A stretch of DNA of 64,000 bases. Source: Vibrio maritimus. Lineage in GTDB: Bacteria; Pseudomonadota; Gammaproteobacteria; Enterobacterales; Vibrionaceae. The stretch lies in NCBI GenBank assembly GCA_000755425.1, contig BBMT01000011.1:62001-126000 (forward strand), in the 5' to 3' direction. The position numbers were made by a program, and so were the translations under genes. Below, piece after piece: positions 1 through 9,051 of the stretch. Position 1 is the first letter of the stretch; each line of letters begins with the position of its first letter. The notes beneath the pieces are model-generated. The model was not told where the DNA came from. It worked only from the letters and a program-made list of their open reading frames with translations, and ran no database searches.

Positions 1-422
1 ATCCAGCTTCAGCAGCTTTTACGTTTGCACGAGAAGTCTGTACATCGTTAGCGAGGTTGTTGAGTGTCAAAACGGGGACTGCGCCAGGTTTGCGACGTTC
101 AAGCTCAACCGAACGCTTCTCTTCATTGATAGCGCGTTCAAGAAGCGCTTTAGCTTGAAGAAGGTTCGCGTAGGCTTGATCTTTTGCTGCCTCAAAGGTG
201 CTTGTCGATTTTAAATAGAACATCGCCTTTTTTAACGTGACTGTTATCTTCGACATTGAGGTCGATTACTGGCCCGGTAACGCGTGGCGTGATTTGAATA
301 ATGTCAGCGCGAACCTGACCATCCCGTGTCCATGGGTTTTCGATGTAACTTGCGTAGTTGTCATAGGTGAAATAACCAGCAATAGCTAAAACAGCAATGG
401 TAGTGATGAGTTTCTTTAACAC
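1..422 (-). CDS. HlyD-family membrane fusion protein of an efflux pump (partial, frameshifted)
   Basis: N-terminal part of a periplasmic adaptor protein; the gene runs off the left edge. After the GTG start (AAAGG ribosome site 8 nt upstream) comes one membrane segment (LITTIAVLAIAGYF), then a DGQVRAD...ITPRVTGPV biotinyl-lipoyl-like hairpin typical of EmrA/AaeA adaptors. The frame breaks near 203-206 after LFKID. The other frame carries STFEAAKDQAYANLLQAKA, the expected start of the coiled-coil hairpin, so the gene is probably intact with an indel in the assembly. It lies 19 bp after a DUF1656 gene, the usual partner in AaeX-AaeA-type operons; a FUSC-type pump gene may lie beyond the window. 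The exported substrate cannot be told. Confidence 0.82.
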
Positions 423-441
423 GGGAAAACCTTTCTTTGAA

Positions 442-666
442 TTACGACCAAACGATATATTTGTTGAGTAGAACCACGTAAACCGCAGCGATAGCAATTT
501 CGACTAATGCATAGCCGGCAAAGTGTCGATGCCATTTTCGGTTCACAATGAACTTACTTGTAATTAGGGCTAACAGATAACCACATGCACAAGTGAGCAA
601 AAGAGGAGGAAAATAGATTCCCCCAAACTCGAGCTCGTGAGGCATGCTGAACGACAGCTCATTCAT
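442..666 (-). CDS. DUF1656 small inner-membrane protein (AaeX-like)
   Basis: A 74-residue protein with two predicted membrane helices (FPPLLLTCACGYLLALIT and AGYALVEIAIAAVYVVLL). The MPHELEFGGIYFPP start is characteristic of DUF1656. An upstream TTG at 687 is possible, but the ATG at 666 has AAAGG 11 nt before it and gives the normal family length. DUF1656 proteins precede HlyD adaptors and FUSC pumps in aromatic-acid-type efflux operons; the HlyD gene follows here by 19 bp. Its biochemical role is unknown; association with the efflux complex is inferred from context. Confidence 0.8.
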   Translation of the reverse strand: MNELSFSMPHELEFGGIYFPPLLLTCACGYLLALITSKFIVNRKWHRHFAGYALVEIAIAAVYVVLLNKYIVWS

Positions 667-907
667 AGTGTGATTCGCCTTTTTCAAATAGTGATTTCGT
701 ATCAGAAAAGGAAGTGAAGAAGGCTGATACGTTGATGAATCCTAGGCTAATCGGGACGAGTGTTTTCAATAAATCGCTTTTGTAGGATCGTACCCTCCGT
801 TTGGGCTAACACTTTGTTCAACAAAGAATAGTTTTAGACGAAGAAGTTGAAATTTTTGCTAGAACTGAATAGTGTTGATAACAGGAAATTAACAAAGGAC
901 GGTTGAG

Positions 908-1501
908 ATGAACATTGGGATTTATATCTACAAAGACGTAGAGGTATTGGATTTCTCAGGCCCGTTCGAGGTGTTTTCTACGGCAAATCGATTTTTGCCT
1001 GATGAAGAGAAGTGGAATGTGAGTTTACTTTCAAACAACCACGGTGCAGTGAGTGCGCGAGGCGGTTTTAATGTTCAATCGGATTACTCGATCCTTAGCC
1101 ATCCCAAGCTTGATGTTGTCATCGTTCCAGGCGGTATTCATGAACCAGAAATGACCAACCTGAAGTCCATTGACTGGATCGCTAAAGTCGCACAAGAGGC
1201 TGACTTGGTCGCTTCGGTGTGTACCGGCGCCTTTCTGTTGGCGAAAGCAGGAGTAATAACCGATCAAACGGTCACTACGCATTGGGAAGACCAAAGCGAT
1301 TTGAAAGCTAAGTTCCCAAACTTGACGGTTAAATCCGGTGTTCGTTGGGTTGATTTGGGTGGCTTGGTAACATCAGGCGGAATATCAGCCGGTATTGATA
1401 TGAGCTTGAGACTTGTGGAAAAGCTAAAAGGCAGGGAAATAGCACTGAAAACGGCAAAACAGATGGAGTTTGATTGGAATGAGGATGGGGAGGTTTTATG
1501 A
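908..1501 (+). CDS. DJ-1/PfpI family protein
   Basis: A 197-aa cytoplasmic protein of the glutamine-amidotransferase-like DJ-1/PfpI superfamily. It has the nucleophile elbow VASVCTGAFLLA with Cys105, followed by THWED (His125), and the LVTSGGISAGIDMSL C-terminal motif seen in isonitrile-hydratase-like and GlxA-like proteins. There is no AraC DNA-binding domain, so it is the stand-alone enzyme form. The start has AAAGGAC 8 nt upstream. It overlaps the next gene (GNAT acetyltransferase) by 4 bp (ATGA), so the two are translationally coupled. Exact reaction unknown; isonitrile hydratase-like or glyoxalase III-like activity are both possible. Confidence 0.85.
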   Translation: MNIGIYIYKDVEVLDFSGPFEVFSTANRFLPDEEKWNVSLLSNNHGAVSARGGFNVQSDYSILSHPKLDVVIVPGGIHEPEMTNLKSIDWIAKVAQEADLVASVCTGAFLLAKAGVITDQTVTTHWEDQSDLKAKFPNLTVKSGVRWVDLGGLVTSGGISAGIDMSLRLVEKLKGREIALKTAKQMEFDWNEDGEVL

Positions 1502-1989
1502 CTTTAGTGATTAGACAAATCGAGGTTCCCATTACTGAAGAGTTAGTTAATCTCTCTGTTGATGAAAGCCAACTTCCTTTCGTGGGAATTACTTCAGAAA
1601 TTGTCCAAACGAGTTTATCTAAACCTCTAGAGACGCAGTGGATCATTTATTCCAATGATATAGCGGTAGGGTTCTTTTTACTCGATCAAGATTATGCCAA
1701 TACGATGAAGGATGCACCTGCCGGTGCGGTAGGCTTACGTGCATACTTTATAGACCAGCGCTATCAGGGGCTTGGTCTAGCGAAGTCGTCTCTTAGTTTG
1801 ATTACTGACCAGTTTCATTCTTGGCTTAACATAGCGCCGTGTGAGCTGTATTTAACAGTGAACTGCAAGAACACGGTTGCCTATCAGTTGTACCAAAAGG
1901 TAGGTTTTGAGGATACAGAGGAGCTGTATTTAGGGGGAGCAGCTGGTCCGCAGCACATTATGTGCTTCAAATCAAAGAAACCCCGCTAG
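1498..1989 (+). CDS. GNAT family N-acetyltransferase
   Basis: A 163-aa protein with a GNAT fold. Motif A, the acetyl-CoA pyrophosphate-binding loop, is visible as DQRYQGLGLAKSSL (about residues 88-101). It is followed by a C-terminal NCKNTVAYQLYQKVGFEDTEE segment (NxxAxxLYxxxGF), the standard GNAT ending. The family acetylates amines on small molecules or proteins, but nothing here fixes the substrate. It starts inside the stop of the DJ-1/PfpI gene, so both are probably one transcript. Confidence 0.85.
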   Translation: MTLVIRQIEVPITEELVNLSVDESQLPFVGITSEIVQTSLSKPLETQWIIYSNDIAVGFFLLDQDYANTMKDAPAGAVGLRAYFIDQRYQGLGLAKSSLSLITDQFHSWLNIAPCELYLTVNCKNTVAYQLYQKVGFEDTEELYLGGAAGPQHIMCFKSKKPR

Positions 1990-2070
1990 ATAGGACTATG
2001 ATGCACGCTTCGTCTTTGACGCTGTCGAGCTCTTGCTGTCGTTAACCTGCTTTGTTGTTGAGGTACTCAC

Positions 2071-2745
2071 TTGATTTCTAAATTACCACGTTGGATTGAG
2101 TCAGGCGCTTTCATTCTAGCGCTGCTTGCAGGGACAGTAAACGCTGTAGGTTTGATGGGATTTCAACATCAAGCGATCTCTCATCTATCGGGGACAGCGA
2201 CACTACTTGGCACGCAGCTTTTCAACGATTGGTCAGCGGCAGGGTATTTGTTTGCAATCGTCTTAAGCTTCTTGATGGGCTCTGCTATATCTGGGTTATT
2301 CATTTCAAATGTATCACTAAAGCTTGGACGTCAATATGAATGGCTACTTTGTATCGAGAGCTTATTCTTGTTTGTTGCTGCTTATTTTCTCCTTCAAGGT
2401 TCGCACATGGGAACCTATTTCGCATCGGCTGCATGTGGACTACAAAATGCACTGGCGACAACATTCAGTGGCGCCGTTGTCAGAACGACTCACGTGACAG
2501 GAATCGTGACTGACTTAGGCATCATGATTGGTTCTTCACTGCGCGGTGAGCCCTTCGACAAACGAAAAGCGAAGTTGTTTGTGACCATAGTTCTGGGTTT
2601 TGTCCTAGGCGGTATTGCAGGGGCTATGTTATTCAATAAGCTGGCTTTTCTTTCCCTTGCTGTACCTGCAACGGTTTGTATACTACTGGCAATTGTGTAC
2701 CGAATTTACCGTAAGCGCATTGCTTACACGAACAGAGCTAACTGA
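2071..2745 (+). CDS. YoaK/DUF1275 family membrane protein
   Basis: A 224-aa polytopic protein with about six hydrophobic helices. The start (ESGAFILALLAGTVNAVGLMGF...SHLSGTATLLG) is the DUF1275 signature and the middle carries ACGLQNALATTFSGAVVRTTHVTG. It begins with TTG, supported by a strong GAGGT ribosome site 8 nt upstream. Function of the family is not established; a transporter-like role is often assumed. It lies 9 bp before the PhzF-like gene in the same direction. Confidence 0.85.
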   Translation: MISKLPRWIESGAFILALLAGTVNAVGLMGFQHQAISHLSGTATLLGTQLFNDWSAAGYLFAIVLSFLMGSAISGLFISNVSLKLGRQYEWLLCIESLFLFVAAYFLLQGSHMGTYFASAACGLQNALATTFSGAVVRTTHVTGIVTDLGIMIGSSLRGEPFDKRKAKLFVTIVLGFVLGGIAGAMLFNKLAFLSLAVPATVCILLAIVYRIYRKRIAYTNRAN

Positions 2746-2754
2746 GGAAAAAGA

Positions 2755-3552
2755 ATGGCGCTTGAACAATGGATTGTCGATGCTTTTACTAATACACCTT
2801 TTCGAGGCAACAGCGCAGCCGTCGTGATTGTAGACAATTATGAAGATGTACAGTGGATGCAAAACGTTGCGCTTGAAAATAACCTTTCAGAGACCGCATT
2901 CCTAAACAAACGTGGTGACAATCATTATTTCATTCGTTGGTTTTCTCCATTAACTGAAATCGATTTTTGTGGACACGCGACGTTGGCTGCTTCTCATGTT
3001 CTTTTCGAGCAACTTGGACTAACCGGCGAAATCAAGTTCTCGACGACATCAGTGGGGGATTTGCTCGTTTCACAACAGGATAGTGGAAGAGTTGAAATGA
3101 GTTTTCCTATTCGTAAACCACGTCAAATTTCTCGAATTCCCTCGCAATTACTCAATGGATTATCAATACCACCAAAACAGGTATTGCGGAGCGAGCAAGC
3201 CTATTTTGCGATCTACGATAATGCCAGCGACGTTACAGAGCTGATTACCAACAATGCAGAGTTGGTAGCGTTGGCGCCTTATGATGTTGTGGCAACTGCG
3301 CCAAGTAATGATGGCGAGCATGACTTCGTTTCTCGTTATTTTTGGCCAGCAAATGGTGGCGATGAAGACCCAGTAACCGGTTCGATTCACGCCGGTCTTG
3401 TACCGTATTGGAGTGAAAGGTTAAACAAGACAAGTTTAACTGCGCTGCAGGCCTCAGCGCGAACAGGCGTTCTCTATGGGTTACTAAAACATGACAAAGT
3501 CCTGATATCCGGAGACGCAGTTTTGTTTGCGAAGTCTCAGCTATTTGTATAG
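2755..3552 (+). CDS. PhzF family isomerase/epimerase-like protein
   Basis: A 265-aa protein of the PhzF (YddE) family, which has a diaminopimelate-epimerase fold. Visible family motifs are the N-terminal VDAFTNTPFRGNSAAV, the catalytic Glu in NNLSETAFL (Glu46, equivalent to PhzF Glu45), DFCGHATLAASH, and DEDPVTGSIH near the C terminus. PhzF itself isomerises an intermediate of phenazine synthesis. There are no other phenazine genes here, so this is one of the widespread homologues of unknown substrate. A good ribosome site (GAGGAAAAAG) sits before the ATG. Probably co-transcribed with the DUF1275 gene. Confidence 0.88.
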   Translation: MALEQWIVDAFTNTPFRGNSAAVVIVDNYEDVQWMQNVALENNLSETAFLNKRGDNHYFIRWFSPLTEIDFCGHATLAASHVLFEQLGLTGEIKFSTTSVGDLLVSQQDSGRVEMSFPIRKPRQISRIPSQLLNGLSIPPKQVLRSEQAYFAIYDNASDVTELITNNAELVALAPYDVVATAPSNDGEHDFVSRYFWPANGGDEDPVTGSIHAGLVPYWSERLNKTSLTALQASARTGVLYGLLKHDKVLISGDAVLFAKSQLFV

Positions 3553-3607
3553 TGTGACGACAAATTTTGAGGGTTAGCCTCAAGCAACCGAACGGAAGAA
3601 TAGAGCG

Positions 3608-4658
3608 ATGAAACTGTCAAAAAGAGAAAGTCGCGTGGTAAGCAGTGCGATTGACCAATGGCACGAAGAAGGAGTGATCACTGATGACGATCGCAGCAAA
3701 CTCAAAGGCAGTTATGAAGTTGCGAGTATTGACTGGTCACTGATTGCTAAGTACTCATTCTGGGTCGCCATTTTATGTATCGTACTCTCAGTCTTGTCAG
3801 TCTTGCTCGACAAGTGGTTAATTGAGCTTATCGAACAAATCTTTAGTGCGCCTGATATCGCGAAGAGTGGATTTTTGCTGTTGTGGCCGCGGGCTTTTAT
3901 CTCTACGGCGTAAGAAGAAAGTCGAGTGCTCCAGATAAAACCTTCAGTAATGAAGCGCTATTCGTATTGGGTATCATCAGTACCGCTATTTCTATCTATT
4001 TTATTGGTCAAGTCATTGAAACCAATAACTTAACGAAACTGATCTTACTTGCATCCATTGTTTATGGATTACTTGGATTTTGGATACCATCCTTGTTGGT
4101 GTGGGCGTGTGCCTTGCTTAGTCTGAGCATTTGGTTTGGCATTGAAACCTACCAGTGGGATGAGTCTGGTTACTTTCTTGGCATGACGCTGCCTCTGCGG
4201 TTTGTGTTGTTTAGTGCAATTCTGGTTGCGCTGGGGATGACAACTCAGCGTAAGTGGCCACAGTTTGAAGACTTTTCCATTACGACTCGCGCCTATGGAT
4301 TGATTTTGTTCTTCTTGTCGCTTTGGGTTGTCTCCATTTTTGGCAATTACGCTGATTTTGCAGAGTGGGGAGATGTGAGCCAGTTTTCGCTTATCCATTG
4401 GTCGGTATTGTTACTGATCGCTTCGCTTGCAGCGCTCTATCATGGCATCAAGTTTGATGATGAGTTAAATCGTGGCTTTGGTTTAATTTTCGTGTTTATT
4501 AACCTGTATACTCGATTCGTTGAGTACTTTTGGGAAGGCACGCATAAAGCACTGTTTTTTGCCGTACTCGCAGCAAGCTTTTGGTTTTCGGCACTCGCGC
4601 TGAAAAGATTTATCGTCTTGGTCAGCGTCCACGAACGGTTGAAACAGAGAACGAATAA
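3608..4658 (+). CDS. DUF2157 domain membrane protein (two frameshifts)
   Basis: A soluble N-terminal part (MKLSKRESRVVSSAIDQWHEEG...) followed by many hydrophobic helices is the DUF2157 layout. The reading frame shifts twice. At the T5 run 3872-3876 one extra T joins ...AKSGFF to AVVAAGFYLYGVRRK. At the T4 run 4585-4588 one extra T joins SFWFF to GTRAEKIYRLGQRP, and the protein then ends at TAA 4656-4658. The corrected protein is about 350 aa. Both breaks are in homopolymers, so I treat the gene as intact. The function of the family is unknown. It converges with the DUF3299 gene, whose stop is only 15 bp away. Confidence 0.8.
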
Positions 4659-4672
4659 GTTCGCTCAGGTTT

Positions 4673-5304
4673 TTACTCGTACACTTCTACAGACTGAGCT
4701 TCCATTGTATAGGCGGTGGTCACATCCGTGGCACCGTCTGACAGCTCAATATTAGACGAGTTGGTCTGTTGAGCCAGCGTTCCTTCCACCCAAACTGGGG
4801 TATACAACCCTCTGAACTGCACACCTTGCGGAAAGCTAACTACGACCATTTGATTCGCTGGTGGGGGTGGGGTGTGGATACAGGCACCAGCCGTGGGAAC
4901 TAAGATAAATTCAGTGACTGTTAAGTTGTCGAATTCCAGTGGAACGATAAAGCCTGGGAGTCGACCTTGTTTTCCAATCAGATCATTGTTTACTTTCATG
5001 TTCCAGTCTGAATGGTCTTCGTCTATTTGCTTTTGTTCCTCAATCAGCTCAAGGATGTTGACGCCTTTCTCAGCAAAGCGAATCAGGCTTGATGGTAATC
5101 ATCTTCGCGCGCTGATCTTTCCTCATCATGGCTATTTTGATAGTCGACAATCATCATCAAATCGTAGCGTGCTCTAATGTCGTAGTCTTTAAAATGATTG
5201 CTGTAGCTTGGTGCATCTATTTCCTGCGCTAGGTCTTGCCAGCTCCAATCATTGGCATAAGAATTCACAGAAACAACAGCAAAAAACCAAGCAAGCACAC
5301 GCAC
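4673..5304 (-). CDS. DUF3299 periplasmic protein (one frameshift)
   Basis: A secreted protein of about 210 aa. It starts at GTG (AGAGG ribosome site upstream) with signal peptide MRVLAWFFAVVSVNSYA, then NDWSWQDLAQEI. The second half, GRLPGFIVPLEF...EFILVPTAGACIHTPPPPANQ, is the core of DUF3299. The frame changes at the GG/CC dinucleotide 5086-5087: adding one C on the coding strand joins DDYHQA to LIRFAEKGVNILELIEEQ. The function is unknown; homologues are periplasmic and sometimes lie near ABC-type export systems, which are not seen here. Confidence 0.8.
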
Positions 5305-5462
5305 AGGGACAACCTCTAAAACTCATTATTCAATACCGCCGACACGCTACCAGCATGAGTCGGTTATGTATATGTGCTAATTATAGTTTTCATTCTCGAT
5401 GTGTAACAGTTGGTAATGGATTGCCATGTAATCTTACTGAGCTCGATGATTGTGGTTTAGGT

Positions 5463-6454
5463 TCAACACCGTTTTTGGTAGAGCTTGGGGGTTAGACCGC
5501 TAATGCGTTTAAACGAGCGTGAGAAATGAGAAATATCAGAGAATCCCAGTTGACTGGCAATATGAGTGAGAGACAGCTCCTCACCCATCATGTCGACGGC
5601 AACGGTAAAAACTAAGTTGTCTTTGATATGACGAAAGTTGGTGCGCTCTTCTTTGAGGCGTCTTTGCAATGTTCGTGGGGACAGCTTAAGGAGTTTTGCC
5701 GCGTTTTCGAGTGTTAAGTTATGTTCTCGTACATAGGGTAGTAGTGCGGTAAAAACTTGGTCTGTAAAGTTGGCATGCCAGGTGACAAGTGGCGCTTGGG
5801 TTTCAGTATCTTTGGCCGTGATGTTAGGGCGCTGATTTAAAATCTCATCTTCGATTAGCCACTCGATACGATCATTACTGACGATGTATTGAGTCGATTT
5901 GCCAATGATAGCTTGGTAAAGCTCGATCTCATCAATCTGGATTTTAAGCTGTTTGGGTGTCCAGTCACTCTTTGTCAGCGCTCGCACTAGCTCAATCGCA
6001 TACAACACAGCCCAGACTTCAGACCAAATAAACGGGTCACTGCCATCATTCTCCCGCTTACACCAATACCAGGTTCTTCCGTGCACGGTTTCAAGTCCAA
6101 CGCTAACGTTGGTGGCGTCATAAGCAAACACATCACGCGAGTGCTCCAAGCGTCTCGCACTGTACTGCACTCAGAGAATTGCCCTAAAAGTTTTGGTAGT
6201 GACTTTTGCTTGATAGCGGTTCTTACCAAGTCACCAAAGTTGGTCATACCAAGTTGATTGCCAAGTAAATATAACAGTCGCTTAACGGGCTCTTGCGGCA
6301 AGAACTCTTGGTCTAAATCAAACAGATCAGGTGGCAATCCAGAGTCGCGGATCGCTTGGTGTGGATCTTCTCCGTACTCACGAAATAATTCGACCAAGAT
6401 ACGAGCATAACTCGATTTGATCAGTCGATTGGCGGGCTCTTGGGATGTAGGCAT
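5463..6454 (-). CDS. AraC family transcriptional regulator (one frameshift)
   Basis: About 330 aa after correction. The N-terminal half resembles the arabinose-binding-like domain of OruR/ArgR-type AraC regulators (ARILVELFREYGEDPHQAIRDSGLP). The C-terminal about 100 residues form the double helix-turn-helix (AAKLLKLSPRTLQRRLKEE and IASQLGFSDISHFSRSFKR). The frame breaks near 6147-6149; one added T on the coding strand gives ...TVRDALEHSRDVFAYDATN. It is divergent from the HlyD-DUF2955 pair at 6681, and the 226-bp gap between them would hold both promoters. By position it is the likely regulator of that efflux pair; this is inference. Confidence 0.85.
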
Positions 6455-6680
6455 GATTCAGACTCTTGAAAAGCGTTGTTTTTAGCTTAGCCACTTGGCG
6501 TGAAATGGCAACTTTTAGATATCGTGCTCGTTAACATTATCAATGATTGAGAATGAAAACTGAATGCATGATCGATGACTCTAAAATACTAATTTATAAC
6601 GTAATTAATTTTTAATCTCCGCTTATTTAGTCTATACCTAAATAAACTAAAGTCGAAGAATTGTTAACAAGGGCGACATA

Positions 6681-7823
6681 ATGAGTGATAAAAGCGAACC
6701 GGCTATCTCATCCACGGATAATGCTGAGCAAAAAGAGTTGGATAGTCAGCAAGCGAACGCTAAACAAAACAAAGTCAAAAAGGTGACCAATGGCCTCATC
6801 ATCGCCATAGCGGTTAGCCTTGGTGTGAGTATCATTTCTGACAGAATTGTCCCTTCAACCGACAACGCCCGAGTTCAAGGTTATGTCGTGCCAGTAAAAC
6901 CCCAGGTGTCAGGCCAAGTTATTGATATTCAGGTAAGACCAAATCAATTGGTCTCTGAAGGGGATATCTTGGTTTCTCTTAATCCTGTGGATTATGAGAT
7001 TGCGGTTAAGAAAGCTGAGCAAGATCTGGAAATAGCAGGGCAGAATGTCGGTGCACAGACCGCGAGTATTGCTTCGGCTCAGGCGAAGCTCACCAGTGCA
7101 GTCGTTGAACGTGATAATGTTGAATTGCAAACTAGACGAGTGTTGGGGCTTGCAGAGAAAGGTGTGGTGTCTGATTCTGAAGCAGATAAAGCACGTGCCA
7201 ATCTCGCGACTGCGAGAGCTAACGTCGCCAATGCTCAAGCTGATTTAGAGCGTGCTAATCGCCAACTCGGCGCTGAAGGTGAAGAAAATAGCCAAATCAA
7301 AGCCGCGCTATTGGCGTTAGAAAAAGCGCAGCTCGATCTAGAGCGCACTGTCGTACGCGCACCGACCAATGGCGGGGTATCAAACTTTAGCCTTTCTGAG
7401 GGTTTTTATGCCAGTGCGGGTCAACCTATCATGACGTTCGTTTCTACTGATAGTATCTGGATTGAAGCGTACTTTCGTGAGAACAGCCTAGGTAATATCC
7501 AACCAGGGAACGAGGTGGAAATCGCATTAGATTTTGCACCGGGTAAGGTAGTGAAGGGACGTATTTCCAGCGTCGACTGGGGTGTTGATTGGGGGCAAAG
7601 CAATCAAGCGGGTAAATTGGCACAAGCCAACAATCAGACCGGCTGGTTGAGACAAACTCAAATGCTGCCAGTGAGTATCGAGTTTGATACTACAGATACG
7701 ACCGGTTTATTGAGAATCGGCGGGCAAGCCGATGTGGTCGTGTATACCAGTGACAACGGGATCTTTAATCTTTTAGGTAAAGCTTGGATCCGTCTAGTAA
7801 GTTGGATGTCTTATGTCAGATAG
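6681..7823 (+). CDS. HlyD/EmrA family efflux adaptor
   Basis: A 380-aa membrane fusion protein. A charged N-terminal tail is followed by one membrane helix (GLIIAIAVSLGVSIIS), then DNARVQGYVVPVKPQVSGQV (lipoyl-like half motif). A long alpha-helical hairpin follows (about residues 110-215, Ala/Glu/Lys rich), then RTVVRAPTNGGVSNFSLSEG (second lipoyl half) and a beta-barrel domain with SVDWGVDWGQ. This layout is that of EmrA-type adaptors linking an inner-membrane pump to an outer-membrane channel. It overlaps the following DUF2955 gene by 11 bp, so the two are coupled. No outer-membrane channel gene is nearby. Confidence 0.87.
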   Translation: MSDKSEPAISSTDNAEQKELDSQQANAKQNKVKKVTNGLIIAIAVSLGVSIISDRIVPSTDNARVQGYVVPVKPQVSGQVIDIQVRPNQLVSEGDILVSLNPVDYEIAVKKAEQDLEIAGQNVGAQTASIASAQAKLTSAVVERDNVELQTRRVLGLAEKGVVSDSEADKARANLATARANVANAQADLERANRQLGAEGEENSQIKAALLALEKAQLDLERTVVRAPTNGGVSNFSLSEGFYASAGQPIMTFVSTDSIWIEAYFRENSLGNIQPGNEVEIALDFAPGKVVKGRISSVDWGVDWGQSNQAGKLAQANNQTGWLRQTQMLPVSIEFDTTDTTGLLRIGGQADVVVYTSDNGIFNLLGKAWIRLVSWMSYVR

Positions 7824-8879
7824 CTCGACTAATGAAGCTAAGAGCGATGTCACTTCTGGGCTCTCTGATGCTACTCAAAATCGTATCTTGCGCTTCACCA
7901 TTGGCGTCGCTTTAGCGACGTTTTTAGCAGCATGGATTGATTGGCCGCTAGCCTTCGTTGCGCCGATTTTTACTGCAAAATTTTTGTTTGAAAAACGTGT
8001 GCTGCACATTGATATTGTCTATGAACTGCTGCTAGCCATGATCGTTACCGTGGCCATTGGTGTGGCGCTGAGTGTTGGGTTTGCGCAGTATCCAATTCCG
8101 ATGCTGCTCAGTGTCGCGGCTTTGATGCTGGTGGGTTACTACCTGTTCCTTAATCCGAGATGGAACTTGTTCGCGACCATCCTACTAATGTCGACGTTGA
8201 TGTTGCCATTTATGGCCATTCAAAGCACAGGAACAACCATCTTCTTAGCCGTAGGCTGAGTTTATCTGGTGCGATTTCAGTCGGCATTTTTGCACTTATG
8301 CATGTCTACCTTCCTGAGCGCGAGGAGACGTATCAAAGCCATAAAGCCGTTGAACTGTCGGATTCGTTTCGTTGGTTTTCAGCGGTGCGCGCCCTGATTA
8401 TGGCTTTTCCTGTGGTATGCGTCTTTTTTGTATTCCAGATTTCCGAAGCTTTGCTGTCAATGATATTCATCGCATTGTTGTCACTGATGATCACAGGCGA
8501 GAAGTCGGTGAAGTTAAGTGTGTTTCTTTTGATTAGCAATGCTATTGGTGGGGTAATCGCCATCATAGTGTTTGGCTTTCTTGCCTTGGTGCCAAACATC
8601 GGTTTTTACACGCTATTCATAGCGTTGTTGGCGATTTTTCTCGGGCAGAAAATGTACACTGAATCCGCCAAGGCACCTATCTATGCCACGGCGCTCAATA
8701 CTGCGCTGGTGCTAATTGGCACCACATTGATGAGCTCAGGTGTGATAGATGAAAAGATGTGGATACGTCTAGGACTGCTCGCATTGGTGGCGGTTTACAT
8801 GGTTGTGGCGGCGTTCTTTATCGAGACTCGTCAATGGAAAGTACTTCAGTTTAAAGGGCAAATGATGGCGTCCAAGTAA
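7813..8879 (+). CDS. DUF2955 (FUSC-like) integral membrane pump component (one frameshift)
   Basis: A polytopic membrane protein of about 355 aa with some ten hydrophobic helices. It begins with a short polar leader and ILRFTIGVALATFLAAWIDWPLAFVAPIFTAK. The DUF2955 family is related to FUSC aromatic-acid exporters and pairs with HlyD adaptors, as here. The frame breaks at 8256: adding one C (ggctgag to ggcctgag) joins TIFLAVG to LSLSGAISVGIFALMHVYLP, giving one continuous protein ending at TAA 8879. The upstream adaptor gene overlaps by 11 bp. Substrate unknown. Confidence 0.82.
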
Positions 8880-8951
8880 TAGACGGCTTCTTTGATATCA
8901 AATCAGATTTGGCGGCAAGCTCATTCTATGGTGCTATGTTGGCGATCGATT

Positions 8952-9003
8952 TGTGCAGAAATTAGGCTCTGTGCAGAAGATAGCTCTATGCAGAAGATAG
9001 CAT
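8952..9003 (+). repeat. Three 17-bp tandem repeats
   Basis: Three consecutive imperfect copies of TGTGCAGAAGATAGCTC in the non-coding gap before the phospholipase D gene. The second and third copies are almost identical; the first carries an inserted T and substitutions. The start of copy three begins TATGCAG. No coding or regulatory role is evident. Confidence 0.6.
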
Positions 9004-9051
9004 TGCGCTAGGCCGCTGGTTAATTAAGTAGTTACGTAGTTAGGAACCAAT

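Noticed and set aside
3163..3583. Minus-strand ORFs across the PhzF-like gene
   Set aside because: They are antisense shadows of a clear PhzF frame and have no ribosome site or recognisable domain.
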